Origin: an uncultured Burkholderiales bacterium
GTDB lineage: Bacteria > Pseudomonadota > Gammaproteobacteria > Burkholderiales > Eutrophovitaceae
Length of the DNA stretch: 64,000 nucleotides
NCBI GenBank assembly: GCA_951812315.1
Contig: CATOSA010000008.1
Location: 124,001 to 188,000, forward strand
Reading direction: 5' to 3'
In this document: positions 1-8,881 of the stretch, in pieces
Numbering within the stretch: the first letter of the stretch is position 1
Layout: each line of letters opens with the position of its first letter
Translations under genes and position numbers: made by a program
The notes under the pieces: generated by a model
The model's database searches: none
Told to the model about the DNA's origin: nothing
The model's input: only the letters and a program-made list of their open reading frames with translations

Positions 1-1062
1 AAGCCAGCCAGGGAACGATGCTGCGCGACCAGGCTGGCGAGATCGTCGCTGCGTTCGCGAAGTTGTCTCAGACCGCGCGCGAGCTCGACAACCAGGGAAA
101 CCTGCTGGTTGACCGTGAAGTCAACACGGTGCAGCAAATGGCGGGAGACACCCAGCAACTCATTTTCTGGCAAATGATGGCGCTATTCCCTATCGCGGTC
201 ATCCTGGTCGTTGCTGATCAGACGGCCGATTTCCCAAATCGAGTCCGCAATCCGAAAGCTAGGCGAAGGTGAGTTTGAAGACAAAATTGCTGTCAGCGGC
301 CCCGCCGACCTCGAATCGCTTGGCAGGCAGCTGGACTGGCTACGGCTGCGCTTGCTCGATCTGGAAGGGCAGAAATCGCGGTTCCTGCGTCATGTATCGC
401 ACGAACTGAAAACACCATTGACGGCCTTGCGCGAAGGTGTTGAATTGCTGGGCGACGAAGTTACAGGACGAATGACGCACGGCCAGCTCGAAATCGTCCA
501 CATTCTCACACAGAACACGTTGCGCCTGCAACGGCTAATCGAGGACCTGCTCAACTACCACAGTGCCCAATTCCAGACTGCTTCGCTCTTACCAGTCCAC
601 TTCAAGCTCAAAGCGCTCGTTGAACGGGTAACACAACGGCATACGCTGGCAATGCACGCAAAAAATCTCAGCCAATCACTGACTGCTGCGGATATGGAAA
701 TGGAAGGTGACGAGAAGAAACTGGAAGCCGTGATCGACAATCTGTTTTCCAACGCAGTGAAATACTCGCCGACGGGCGGAACAATTCGCATCCAGTTGCG
801 ACGACGCGGCGGTGACGTTGTAATTGACGTCATGGACGATGGTCCCGAAATACCCTCGCACGACCGGGTGGGGGTATTTGAACCGTTCTATCAAAGCACC
901 GCCGAGTACACGGGACCCGTCAAGGGCACCGGGCTGGGGCTGGCGATCGTACGCGAGTTCGCGCTTGCTCACCATGGAACGGCTGAAGTCATTGATGATG
1001 GCAACCCGGGCGCACATCTGCGCGTTGTTCTGCCGTCGCGCCAGATGGAAGCGGCAGCGTGA
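1..1062 (+). pseudogene. glrK: GlrK/QseE-type sensor histidine kinase, frameshifted and cut by the window edge
   Basis: Membrane sensor kinase expected to phosphorylate a GlrR-type sigma-54 response regulator. The reading frame is open to the left window edge, so the N-terminus is missing. A helical sensor stretch ends in a membrane segment (about 155-210). The frame then shifts near 205-211: the segment LFPIAVILVV lies in one frame and RRPISQIESAIRKLGEGEF in the next. After the shift the kinase core is complete: H-box RHVSHELKTPLTALREG with the phospho-acceptor His, N-box NLFSNAVKYSP, G1 DDGPEIP and G2 GTGLGLAIV. It overlaps the following lipoprotein by 4 bp (GTGA). A single indel explains the break. 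Either the gene is inactive or the assembly has an error here; the wreck of the next two genes favours real decay. Confidence 0.85.
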
Positions 1063-1440
1063 CAATCAGGGTCATCATTGCGTCGCTGACAATATTAGTT
1101 CTTGGGGGCTGCACTCAGAATCTGCACGAAATCCTTAATCCTGAGCCACCGGTAGAAGTCGTTGAGATAGAGGAACCAGATGCAAATCGATCGCTCGATT
1201 ACTACTCCTACATTTCGGACCTGCAGGGAGAAGCTTTGCTGCGCGAGTATCAGCGCGCGCAAAGATTGTTTGTCGACGAACCCACTGACCACCACCGCAT
1301 GCAACTGGTAATGCTCCTGGCGTCGCAAGATGCCCCGTTCAGGAACACAAGTTCGGCGAAGGTCCTGCTGCAAGCCAGGCACAAAAACTCGAAACCGAAA
1401 AGAAATGGTCCGCCAAACTGCAAAAGAAGTATGACGCGGA
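1059..1440 (+). pseudogene. QseG-like outer-membrane lipoprotein, broken after about 109 residues
   Basis: In GlrK/GlrR (QseE/QseF) loci a small lipoprotein sits between kinase and regulator. Here a GTG start overlaps the kinase stop. The signal peptide ends in the lipobox LVLGGC (Cys at residue 18), followed by a helical region (DYYSYISDLQGEALLREYQRA). After about residue 109 (SSAKVLLQ) the frame becomes nonsensical, basic and low quality. In the neighbouring frame from 1385 a coiled-coil-like stretch (KLETEKKWSAKLQKKYDAEK) appears, which is the expected type of C-terminal sequence. It then runs directly into the response-regulator remnant, so the true C-terminus has been deleted. The assignment as QseG-like rests on position and lipobox, not on strong sequence recognition. 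Confidence 0.65.
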
Positions 1441-1647
1441 GAAAGCGCCATTCGCGGAAGCACGGCCGAACTTGCCTCATTCGAGTCCGCACGAAGCGAA
1501 TTCGAACGCGAGTATCTGGCCAAGATACTCCGGATCACAGGCGGCAATGTGACACAAGCCGCCAAACTCGCGAAGCGCAACCGCACCGAGTTCTACAAAT
1601 TGCTACAGCGGCACCACCTCGATCCGAAACTGTTCAAGGCGCTCTAG
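1441..1647 (+). pseudogene. glrR: C-terminal Fis-type helix-turn-helix remnant of a GlrR-like response regulator
   Basis: Only the last 68 or so codons of a sigma-54-dependent response regulator remain. They read ESAIRGSTAELASF, then EFEREYLAKILRITGGNVTQ, then AAKLAKRNRTEFYKLLQRHH, and end LFKAL. This is the inter-domain linker plus the Fis-family DNA-binding helix-turn-helix. The receiver domain and the AAA+ sigma-54 activator domain, about 1.1 kb in an intact gene, are absent, and a stop in this frame lies just upstream at 1432-1434. A deletion has fused the regulator tail to the middle of the lipoprotein gene. The stop codon TAG at 1645-1647 is also part of the CTAG that borders the MITE-like element. 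Confidence 0.8.
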
Positions 1648-1811
1648 CAGTCTGTCGGACTCAGGATGATTCGGCTGCAACGGTGGGAGAGCGGCCCATA
1701 TTTCATCGATTTTTCCTTACGTATTCCCGATATGCGCGTCAAAATCGCTAAAATCTGTGCTCGCTCTCCCACTGTTTCGCTATCGACCACCTAAGCCCGA
1801 CAGACTGCTAG
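1644..1811. mobile_element. MITE-like non-autonomous element, 168 bp, flanked by CTAG
   Basis: The outer ends are inverted repeats: CTAGCAGTCTGTCGG at 1644-1658 matches the complement of the sequence ending at 1811. A second inverted pair lies inside: GTGGGAGAGCG near 1683 and CGCTCTCCCAC near 1762. The element can therefore fold into one long hairpin. No ORF of note is inside. CTAG stands at both borders and may be the target duplication. Similar starts (cagtctgYcggactcaRgatgattc type) occur as single ends near 6543 and 33780. The transposase family that would mobilise it is not identifiable here. Confidence 0.7.
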
Positions 1812-2090
1812 CAAACTACATCTTCGTCGCCAATCGTTTATCACAACGCGCGTCGATGTATTTCTGCTGTTAAAACAAAAACTTGCCTTGGAGCCATATG
1901 AATTTGTCGCTTCATGGCGTCGGTCTGTGCGGGACATTGCTTGAGGTATCGCTTCTAAGCAGTTGAATCCAATTGTTTCTCAATTTTGGCATTATCGTTG
2001 CTACATGATTCATCACACGACTACGAATGCACTTAATAATAACTAGTGATGAGCGAATGAATAACGACGGAAACAGACTTATCCGCCCCC

Positions 2091-2633
2091 TTGCTTGCTG
2101 CGCAATTTTGTGTAGCCACATTCAGTGGAATAGGCATCGCAGCAATTACCGGCCAAATTTCAGTAGGTTCCGACAACGCTGAGCTGTTTCGGCCCAGTGC
2201 CGCGCAAGATAGTCAAGACGTGTTGAAGGAAGAGGCGCCGGCGCCAGTGTTCGTGCCAACCCATGTCGGACTAACCCGCAGCGCAGTGAATGGCACGGCG
2301 ATGAAAGCAGAGTGTGATCGTTGTGGCATTGTTCAATCAATCGAGCGACATGACTTACAAATGCCGGACGAAGGCCGACAAATTAGTCCGTTTCAGGCAA
2401 ACCTCGAGAGCAGTGGCGCGTCTGCCGACAGATTTCCAGTTTCGATGCTTGCCCGCTCGAACCGCAATTCATCGGCCGCGGGCAGCCGCAAATATGAAGG
2501 TGCGACCAGTTTCATCATTCGCTTGCGAATGGAGGACGGCAGCTTGAGAACGATTTACGAGCATCAGCTCCCCAAATTTTCAATCGGACAGAAAGTAAGG
2601 CTGGTAAACGGCGCCGTAGTCACGGTCGGTTAG
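2091..2633 (+). CDS. Hypothetical exported protein with C-terminal beta domain
   Basis: An open frame of about 180 codons with only a TTG start at 2091; a TGA at 2058 closes the frame upstream. The first 25 residues are hydrophobic (FSGIGIAAITG) and could act as a signal or anchor. The middle is disordered and rich in Ala, Pro and Ser, with one CxxC pair (ECDRCGIVQSIERHD). The C-terminus (FIIRLRMEDGSLRTIYEHQ, then KFSIGQKVRLVNGAVVTV) resembles the tail of proteobacterial envelope proteins that carry a CxxCG motif followed by a small beta domain. An ATG at 2057 in another frame encodes a better signal-like start (MNNDGNRLIRPLACCAILCS), so the 5' end may hold a frameshift. Function unknown. Confidence 0.5.
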   Translation: MLAAQFCVATFSGIGIAAITGQISVGSDNAELFRPSAAQDSQDVLKEEAPAPVFVPTHVGLTRSAVNGTAMKAECDRCGIVQSIERHDLQMPDEGRQISPFQANLESSGASADRFPVSMLARSNRNSSAAGSRKYEGATSFIIRLRMEDGSLRTIYEHQLPKFSIGQKVRLVNGAVVTVG

Positions 2634-2769
2634 CGGCGAAATTGTTTGCCGCCGACAATTTGACGATCCACGCCTGATCCGACTACCGCTCAGTTCAGCC
2701 GCAGAAGACGAAATGACAGCCAACTGATACCCGGTTTATGTTCTTGACAATGCGTGAATGCGCATTGGA

Positions 2770-2805
2770 GCGCCCGATTCCCTCCCTTATCGGGCGCTTT
2801 TTTTT
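2770..2805 (+). terminator. Rho-independent terminator
   Basis: Perfect 9-bp stem GCGCCCGAT/ATCGGGCGC with a 10-nt loop, followed by eight T. It lies 136 bp downstream of the hypothetical gene ending at 2633 and is the natural end of that transcript. Confidence 0.85.
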
Positions 2806-2963
2806 GCCTGCCACTTTTGGAACATGCAAAAATTTAGCCGCCTTCTCAGGTGCACGGCGACACCATGCTACCGTTGCTGAATGCTTGCGCCGCTGAATCC
2901 ACTACGTATATCCATCCAGCACGACTGACGCAAACTACTTCCTGGCGAGATTCCAGACCCAAA

Positions 2964-3212
2964 ATGCGACTCATATCTGCTTTCGCCGTTTCGGCACTAC
3001 TCATAACCGCTTGCGCTTCGCCGCAACCGGACGAAGCCGAACCCGAGTTCAACCTTGCAGGCTATCCCCCTGCTTTTCAGGACGGCTACGCAGACGGCTG
3101 CAACAGCAAACGGCAACCAGAAAGCATTGTTCGCGACGAGAGCCGCTTCAAGACCGATTCGATCTATGCGACCGGATGGCGCGACGGTTTCGACTTGTGC
3201 TCGGAAGACTAG
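2964..3212 (+). CDS. Small lipoprotein with GY...DGYADGC and GWRDGF motifs
   Basis: An 82-residue lipoprotein. The ATG at 2964 is preferred over upstream starts because it opens a clean signal peptide, MRLISAFAVSALLITAC, with lipobox LITAC and Cys at position 17. The mature part carries the spaced motif GYPPAFQDGYADGC and later YATGWRDGFDLC, typical of small proteobacterial envelope lipoproteins in which Gly-Tyr/Trp-Asp-Gly segments repeat. No enzyme motif is visible. It stands alone upstream of gcdH, which starts 129 bp later. Its frame ends just before a sequence (actagcagttagccgg) resembling the MITE ends. Function unknown. Confidence 0.7.
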   Translation: MRLISAFAVSALLITACASPQPDEAEPEFNLAGYPPAFQDGYADGCNSKRQPESIVRDESRFKTDSIYATGWRDGFDLCSED

Positions 3213-3261
3213 CAGTTAGCCGGACTGAGGAATTGGGCAAGCTCATGTAAACTTGCGCCGG

Positions 3262-3295
3262 CACAGTTTCGACACAGACACAGTTTCGAGACAGA
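3262..3295. repeat. Tandem duplication, 2 x 17 bp
   Basis: Unit cacagtttcgacacaga at 3262-3278 is repeated at 3279-3295 with one mismatch, in the leader of gcdH. Confidence 0.9.
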
Positions 3296-3341
3296 ACCAG
3301 CGCCGACTTATCCATTCACAACTACCCATTTTCAAGATTCC

Positions 3342-4535
3342 ATGAACGCTCCTGAATCCCGCCCGGCATTTAGCTGGGCCGACCCCTTCCTCTTCCACGA
3401 TCAACTCAGCGAGGACGAACGCATTGTTGCCGATGCAGCGCGCACTTTTTGCGACGAGAAGCTTATGACAAGGGTGCTCGAGGCGAACCGACACGAACGA
3501 TTTGATCGCGAGGTTTTTCGAGAGATGGGAGAAATGGGATTCCTTGGATCAACCATTGACGGTTATGGATGTCCCGGAATAAACCATGTGTCCTACGGGT
3601 TGATCGCGCGCGAGGTCGAGCGCGTTGATTCCGGATACCGGTCGATGATGAGTGTGCAGTCCAGTCTCGTGATGTACCCGATATACACATACGGCACCGA
3701 GCAGCAGCGCATGAAGTACCTGCCTGGTCTCGCCTCAGGTGACAAGATCGGTGCGTTCGGCCTGACTGAGCCTGACTTCGGTTCCGACGCCGGTAGTATG
3801 GTGACGCGGGCTCGCAAAGTCGATGGAGGCTGGATACTCAAGGGGGCGAAAATGTGGATCACCAATTCCCCCGTCGCAGACGTTTTTGTAATCTGGGCAA
3901 AAGACGACGGCGATGTGATTCGCGGTTTCATACTGGAACGCGAAATGAAAGGACTTTCCGCCCCGAAAATTGAAGGCAAGTTCAGCCTGCGCGTTTCCAT
4001 CACTGGTGAGATCGTCATGGAGGATGTGTTCGTACCCGATGAAAACCTGCTGCCGGAAGTTCAGGGACTCAAAGGCCCATTCGGCTGTCTCAACAAGGCG
4101 CGCTACGGCATTGCCTGGGGTGCGCTCGGTGCCTCGGAATTCTGCTGGCAGGCCGCGAGACAATACACGCTCGAGCGCAAACAGTTCGGCCGTCCACTTG
4201 CCGCCAATCAACTGGTTCAGAAGAAGCTCGTAGACATGCAGACCGAAATCTCGCTGGGTATGCAATCGGTACTGCGTGTCGGGCGGCTGATGGACGAAGG
4301 GCGCGCGACGCCCGAAATGATCTCGCTCATCAAGCGCAACTCATGCGGGAAAGCACTCGACATGGCACGAACGGCGCGCGACATGCACGGTGGAAACGGT
4401 GTATCTGACGAATATCATGTGATCCGCCACGTTATGAACCTGGAAGCCGTGAACACCTATGAGGGGACTCACGACATACACGCCCTGATTCTGGGACGCG
4501 CGCAGACCGGAATCCAGGCGTTTACCGGCGCATAA
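3342..4535 (+). CDS. gcdH: Glutaryl-CoA dehydrogenase
   Basis: Cytoplasmic FAD flavoprotein that oxidises and decarboxylates glutaryl-CoA to crotonyl-CoA in lysine, tryptophan and dicarboxylate breakdown. At 397 residues it has the full length of the family. The acyl-CoA dehydrogenase signatures are present: [17 protein letters not shown] in the middle beta domain, [17 protein letters not shown], and [18 protein letters not shown] in the C-terminal helical domain. The catalytic Glu sits in [17 protein letters not shown] near the C-terminus, the arrangement specific to the glutaryl-CoA group, and [17 protein letters not shown] sequence ([19 protein letters not shown]) precedes it. The gene is monocistronic between a small lipoprotein gene and a bidirectional terminator. 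The electron acceptor would be ETF, which is not encoded here. Confidence 0.93.
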   Translation: MNAPESRPAFSWADPFLFHDQLSEDERIVADAARTFCDEKLMTRVLEANRHERFDREVFREMGEMGFLGSTIDGYGCPGINHVSYGLIAREVERVDSGYRSMMSVQSSLVMYPIYTYGTEQQRMKYLPGLASGDKIGAFGLTEPDFGSDAGSMVTRARKVDGGWILKGAKMWITNSPVADVFVIWAKDDGDVIRGFILEREMKGLSAPKIEGKFSLRVSITGEIVMEDVFVPDENLLPEVQGLKGPFGCLNKARYGIAWGALGASEFCWQAARQYTLERKQFGRPLAANQLVQKKLVDMQTEISLGMQSVLRVGRLMDEGRATPEMISLIKRNSCGKALDMARTARDMHGGNGVSDEYHVIRHVMNLEAVNTYEGTHDIHALILGRAQTGIQAFTGA

Positions 4536-4566
4536 CAACAGCAACTCATATCGTGCCAGGCATAAC

Positions 4567-4598
4567 AAAAAAGCACGCTACAAGTAGCGTGCTTTTTT
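4567..4598. terminator. Bidirectional terminator between convergent genes
   Basis: A 15-bp perfect inverted repeat, AAAAAAGCACGCTAC and its complement, with A-tract on one side and T-tract on the other. It lies between gcdH (+) and the SDR gene (-) and can end both transcripts. Confidence 0.9.
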
Positions 4599-4628
4599 GA
4601 GGACCGCGAATTCGCCGGAAGCTGCTGA

Positions 4629-5384
4629 CTATACGCAACGCCCGCCATCAACCTCGATGCAGGCCCCGGTTATAAATTCCGCCTCGTCCGACGCGAGGTA
4701 CAGACAGGCATTCGCAATATCCAGTGGCTGGCTGAATCGTCCCAACGGAATCGACGACACGAACTTGGCGCGTATTTCCGGTGTATCAGAGCCCATAAAC
4801 TCCGAAAGCAACGGCGTTTCGCCGGCCACGGGATTGACGACATTGACACGAATCTTGTCTGGCGCGAGTTCGACCGCCATCGACCGGCTCATCGTAATCG
4901 CAGCGCCTTTGCTGCCGTTGTACCAGACGAGACCAGGACGTGGCCGCACGCCCGCAGTAGATGCGATGGTAATGAATACGCCACCACCATTCTTTCGAAA
5001 ATACGGAACGACGTTGCGCGTACTGTGAAAAAGGCTTTTTACATTGACCGCAAATACCCGGTCAAAGTCCTTTTCCGACACTTCCAGCATCGGCTGATTG
5101 CGATGCGTCGTACCCGCATTGTTTACCACAATATCAAGGCTGCCGAACGTATCAAGCGCAAATTTAAGCATCGCTGCCCAGTCGGCATCTTTTGACACGT
5201 CACCTTTGGTGAAGGCGGCTTCACCACCGCTAGAGTTGATCTGCGCAGCGACGCGCTCACCCCCTTCGACATTGATATCGTTGACCACGACCTTGCAGCC
5301 TTCTTCGACGAATCGCTTTGCAATCCCTTCGCCGAAACCCGAGCCTCCGCCGGTCACGATTGCCACCTTGCCGTTCAATCTCAT
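4629..5384 (-). CDS. SDR family NAD(P)-dependent oxidoreductase
   Basis: Classical short-chain dehydrogenase of 251 residues, the usual length. The cofactor motif TGGGSGFGEGIA is at residues 11-22, NNAG at about 88-91, the active site Ser in TIASTAGV and the Tyr-Lys pair in YNGSKGAA. The Asp at the end of beta2 (VVVNDIN) favours NAD over NADP. The C-terminus ends ITGACIEVDGGRCV, the standard GxxxxVDGG tail. Substrate cannot be read from sequence; relatives are annotated as glucose 1-dehydrogenase or 3-oxoacyl-ACP reductase. It follows xdhC on the same strand, but a hairpin terminator lies between them, so it is probably transcribed on its own. Confidence 0.85.
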   Translation of the reverse strand: MRLNGKVAIVTGGGSGFGEGIAKRFVEEGCKVVVNDINVEGGERVAAQINSSGGEAAFTKGDVSKDADWAAMLKFALDTFGSLDIVVNNAGTTHRNQPMLEVSEKDFDRVFAVNVKSLFHSTRNVVPYFRKNGGGVFITIASTAGVRPRPGLVWYNGSKGAAITMSRSMAVELAPDKIRVNVVNPVAGETPLLSEFMGSDTPEIRAKFVSSIPLGRFSQPLDIANACLYLASDEAEFITGACIEVDGGRCV

Positions 5385-5420
5385 CCCTCGACCTTTCTCA
5401 TTGTCAATGTTCGTTTCAAA

Positions 5421-5445
5421 AGAAATCGGGAGCCAACAGGCTCCC
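5421..5445 (-). terminator. Terminator for the XdhC gene
   Basis: Stem GGGAGCC/GGCTCCC with a 4-nt loop; on the minus strand it is followed by a T-rich tract (gatttctttt). It lies 40 bp after the end of the XdhC gene. Confidence 0.65.
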
Positions 5446-5485
5446 GCTTACTATATTACTTGCGGCATCAGCGACTGCGCATGAC

Positions 5486-6529
5486 TCAAGCCGTTGTGGT
5501 TACACAAACTTCCTGGTTGCCATCCGCACTGACCTGCTTGCTTTCACTCGTGCCAATTGTCGCCAACTCCACGCCGTGCCGTACCGCAGTCAACTCGGCA
5601 AGTATTGCAACGGCGATTTCCGGAGGCGTCTTGCTGCCAATACGTAAACCGACCGGCCCGTGCAGACGGTCCAGTTCGGCTTCCGACAGATCGAACATCA
5701 AAAGACGTTCACGGCGTTTTGCCGTGTTAACTCTTGAGCCCAACGCGCCGACATAAAATGCCGCCGACTTGAGTGCCTCAAGCAGAGCGAGGTCGTCGAT
5801 CTTCGGGTCGTGCGTAACGGCAACGACCGCACTATGCGAATCGAGATTCATTGCGATCACAACGTCATCCGGCATACCGCGGTTCAGGGTCGTTCCGTCC
5901 ACGTCCCAGGTTTTCGCATATTCCTCGCGCGGATCGCAAATAGTGATGTGATAGTCGAGTGCTTGCGCCATTTGCGCCAGATAGCGGGACAACTGCCCGG
6001 CTCCGACAATAAGCAGGCGCCATCTCGGACCGTATACAGCCTTCATTAATTTTCCGTCGAAGGAGAGGATATCGTCCCTTGCGGCGGATCCGAGTTGTGT
6101 CCGGCCGGTTTCCATATCCAGGGCACGGCTTACAAGTTCGTGGCGCTCAACCCTATCAAGCAACTCAACCAGTGCCGCGTCGTCTGTCACGTTTTCGAGC
6201 ACGAGTTGCAGGGTGCCGCCGCAAGGCAAACCAAATCGCTCTGCTTCTTCCTTGGTGATGCCGTAGGTGACGACCTGTGGGCGATCGACCGCCAGTGATT
6301 CATCGCGAATTTTGTGAATAAGATCGTCCTCCACACAACCGCCGGAGACAGATCCTGCTACCAGACCGTCGTCGCGCACTGCGAGCATGGCGCCAACCGG
6401 CCGGGGCGATGAACCCCATGTCTCAACGATCGTAACGAGCACGACCTTGTGGCCTTGCTTACGCCACGCAACACTGTTCTTGAGCACTTGCAGATCTACG
6501 CTGTCCATATCACCAACCGTTCTATCCAT
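5486..6529 (-). CDS. xdhC: XdhC/CoxI family molybdenum-cofactor maturation protein
   Basis: XdhC-family proteins bind molybdopterin cofactor, support its sulfuration and deliver it to xanthine-dehydrogenase-type enzymes in the cytoplasm. The 347-residue protein has the two family domains: an N-terminal XdhC/CoxI domain with TWGSSPRPVGAMLAV and GSVSGGCVEDDLI, and a C-terminal Rossmann-like domain with LLIVGAGQLSRYLAQMA, VAVTHDPKIDDLALLEAL and YVGALGSR. The C-terminal PVGLRIGSKTPPEIAVAILAE stretch is a family signature. It lies just downstream of a divergent-in-function but co-oriented molybdo-hydroxylase pair (6663-9331), the likely client. A terminator separates them. An alternative ATG lies 7 codons in; neither start has a clear ribosome-binding site. 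Confidence 0.9.
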   Translation of the reverse strand: MDRTVGDMDSVDLQVLKNSVAWRKQGHKVVLVTIVETWGSSPRPVGAMLAVRDDGLVAGSVSGGCVEDDLIHKIRDESLAVDRPQVVTYGITKEEAERFGLPCGGTLQLVLENVTDDAALVELLDRVERHELVSRALDMETGRTQLGSAARDDILSFDGKLMKAVYGPRWRLLIVGAGQLSRYLAQMAQALDYHITICDPREEYAKTWDVDGTTLNRGMPDDVVIAMNLDSHSAVVAVTHDPKIDDLALLEALKSAAFYVGALGSRVNTAKRRERLLMFDLSEAELDRLHGPVGLRIGSKTPPEIAVAILAELTAVRHGVELATIGTSESKQVSADGNQEVCVTTTA

Positions 6530-6569
6530 CCGGAAATAACGATTCTAGCAGCCTGTCGGGCTCAGCTAC

Positions 6570-6602
6570 AAAAAAAGACCCCTCAGCTTTCGCTGAGGGG
6601 TC
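6570..6602 (-). terminator. Terminator for the isoquinoline-oxidoreductase-like operon
   Basis: Perfect 11-bp stem GACCCCTCAGC/GCTGAGGGGTC with a TTTC loop and, on the minus strand, a run of T after the stem. It lies 60 bp beyond the large-subunit stop. Confidence 0.9.
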
Positions 6603-6662
6603 CGGTCTTACATTTCGGTTCGGCCGCCTTATAACAAGACTGACGGCACCGAATACTTACTG

Positions 6663-8867
6663 CTACGCAGCGCCGATATTCTCCGGCGTATACGGCAAGG
6701 TGCGGACGCGCTTACCCGACGCGGCAAAAATCGCATTTGCGATTGCCGGCTGGATAACTGCAGTCGCTGGCTCACCGAGACCACCAGGAACGCTATTACT
6801 CTTGATGAAGTGAATATTGAGCGTCTTGGGCGCTTCGTTGATGCGGGTTACGCGATAGGTGTCGAAGTTATCCTGCTCGACCCCACCGTTCTGGATTGTG
6901 ATCTCACCCAGCATACACGCAGCCTGTCCAAAGTTCAGGGACGACTGAATCTGCGCAAGCGCCTGATCCGGATGGACCAGTGTTCCGGCGTCGACAACTG
7001 TCGTGACCTTGTCAATTTGCACGTCGTAGCTGTCGCTAACTGTTACTTCAGCAACGATTGCGATCACCGAGTTATAGCCTTCCATCACGGCAACGCCTTG
7101 TCCACGACCGGCAGGCATCTTCTTGCCCCAGCCAGACTTCGCGCGGACTTGCGCAAGGGCACGCCTGATCCTTGGGCCAACGGCTACGCCTGCAGCCAGA
7201 CCTGACCACTGGTGCTTGGTCGAGCCCATATCAAGCATATCCATACGATACTGGATCGGGTCCTTGCCAGCGGCGTTTGCAAGTTCGTCAATAAACGACT
7301 CAAGTGCAACTGCGTTCTGGTTGTGAGACACCGCACGCCAGTAACCAACCGTTACGCCGGTATCGTGCATCTGATACGTAAAGCGCAAACCACCATCGGC
7401 TGTGTACGGGAAGTTGTCGATCCCTTCGACCGAGAACGGATCAATTCCATCCTTGACGACACTCGGGAACATCCGTGCCGAAATTGACGGGCCGGTGGAA
7501 TGGAACCTTACGGCAGACAGATTTCCCTTGTCATCCAGGCCAGCATTCATCTTGTAGATACCGGCCGGACGATAGGAGTCATGCGTCATATCATCTTCGC
7601 GGCTATACACCATCTTGACCGGCATGCCAGCAGCTTTGGATATTTCCGCAGCGGCGATCGGGAAGTCCATTTCCAGACGGCGACCAAAACCGCCACCCAG
7701 GAAGGTGGTATGCACTTCGACCTGCTCCGGTTTCAACCCGGTAGCACCGGCGACAACGTGCGGGACCAGTTGCTGGAACTGTGTACCGGTGATGATGACT
7801 GCCTTGTCGGCGCGCACATCTGCGGTACAGTTCATCGGCTCCATCGGCGAATGCGACAGGAACGGCAAGCGATATTCGGCCGAAACAATACTGGCCGCAT
7901 TTGCCATACCGGTGTCAATATCACCGTGCTCGCGGAATACTGCGCCCGCTTCATGTGAAGCCGCTTCCATATTTTCCCAGATGGATGCCTGATCGATATT
8001 TGCATTCGGGCCGCCATCCCAGCGCACGTTGAGCGTGGAAAGAGCTTTCTTTGCTGTCCAGTAGCTGTCTGCAACGACCGCAACACCCTGGCTAAACTGC
8101 ACAACATCTTTTACGCCGGGGAAGGACTTGGCACGAGCGTCACTATAGGAAGCAACCTTGCCGCCAAAAGTCGGCGCCAGGACAACTGCCGCATACGCCA
8201 TTCCCGGAATACGGGTATCAATACCGAATTGCGCGGTACCGCGTACTTTGGCCGCCGTATCGAGACGCTTCTGACGAACATTACCGATAATCTTGAACTC
8301 GTTAGCCGGCTTGAGCGGTACGTCCTTTGGAACTTCCATTTGGGCTGCTTTGGCTGCCAGCGAACCGTAGGTTGCCCTCTGGTTTCCTGGCCCGGTCACA
8401 ACGCCGTCGACTGCCTTGCATCGTGCGGCTGCCACACCCCAATCGTCGGCTGCAGCTGCGACCAACATCATGCGAGCGGAAGCACCAGCTTTGCGCAGTT
8501 TTTCCCATCCATCACGAACAGAAGTCGAACCGCCAGTCACCTGACCACCGAGCAAGGAATTGATATAGACCTCTGCCGGCGGCGCGATCTCGACCTTGAC
8601 TTTGTTGATGTCAACCTCGAGTTCTTCCGCGACGAGCATGGTCATTGACGTATAAACGTCCTGACCCATCTCTGAGCGGGCAACCAAAACGGTGACCGTG
8701 TTGTCGGGAGTGATACGAACCCAGGCGTTGGGGCTTGATCCAGCTTCAGCGGCCTGCGCTACACGCGGACCGCTTGGAAGATAAAAGCCCAGAGCCAACC
8801 CGCCTGCGACGGTACCACTGGCTTTGAGAAAGTCACGACGCTTTTCGTTTTTCACGATATTTTCCAT
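6663..8867 (-). CDS. iorB: Molybdopterin-binding large subunit, isoquinoline 1-oxidoreductase/aldehyde dehydrogenase type, Tat-exported
   Basis: Large catalytic subunit of a two-subunit molybdo-hydroxylase of the xanthine oxidase family, IorB-like. The ATG at 8867 is chosen because a strong GGGAGAGG ribosome-binding site precedes it and it opens a Tat signal: KNEKRRDFLKASGTVAGGLA followed by a hydrophobic stretch and AQA cleavage region. The enzyme is thus expected in the periplasm. Later motifs include GTAQFGIDTRIPGMAYAAV, GGGFGRRLEMDF (molybdopterin contact) and a C-terminal GLGEPATAVIQPAIANAIF with the conserved catalytic Glu context. Length 734 residues fits the family. It is co-transcribed with the 2Fe-2S subunit 14 bp upstream. 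The substrate (N-heterocycle or aldehyde) cannot be told from sequence. Confidence 0.88.
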   Translation of the reverse strand: MENIVKNEKRRDFLKASGTVAGGLALGFYLPSGPRVAQAAEAGSSPNAWVRITPDNTVTVLVARSEMGQDVYTSMTMLVAEELEVDINKVKVEIAPPAEVYINSLLGGQVTGGSTSVRDGWEKLRKAGASARMMLVAAAADDWGVAAARCKAVDGVVTGPGNQRATYGSLAAKAAQMEVPKDVPLKPANEFKIIGNVRQKRLDTAAKVRGTAQFGIDTRIPGMAYAAVVLAPTFGGKVASYSDARAKSFPGVKDVVQFSQGVAVVADSYWTAKKALSTLNVRWDGGPNANIDQASIWENMEAASHEAGAVFREHGDIDTGMANAASIVSAEYRLPFLSHSPMEPMNCTADVRADKAVIITGTQFQQLVPHVVAGATGLKPEQVEVHTTFLGGGFGRRLEMDFPIAAAEISKAAGMPVKMVYSREDDMTHDSYRPAGIYKMNAGLDDKGNLSAVRFHSTGPSISARMFPSVVKDGIDPFSVEGIDNFPYTADGGLRFTYQMHDTGVTVGYWRAVSHNQNAVALESFIDELANAAGKDPIQYRMDMLDMGSTKHQWSGLAAGVAVGPRIRRALAQVRAKSGWGKKMPAGRGQGVAVMEGYNSVIAIVAEVTVSDSYDVQIDKVTTVVDAGTLVHPDQALAQIQSSLNFGQAACMLGEITIQNGGVEQDNFDTYRVTRINEAPKTLNIHFIKSNSVPGGLGEPATAVIQPAIANAIFAASGKRVRTLPYTPENIGAA

Positions 8868-8881
8868 GTCAGACCTCTCCC

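Noticed and set aside
676..1065. Minus-strand frame of 129 codons inside the kinase gene
   Set aside because: It is a shadow of the kinase coding sequence; no ribosome-binding site and no recognisable product.
2743..2770. TTGACA at 2743 as the -35 of a promoter for a short RNA ending at the 2770-2805 terminator
   Set aside because: No acceptable -10 sequence follows at 16-18 bp, and the transcript would be too short to judge.
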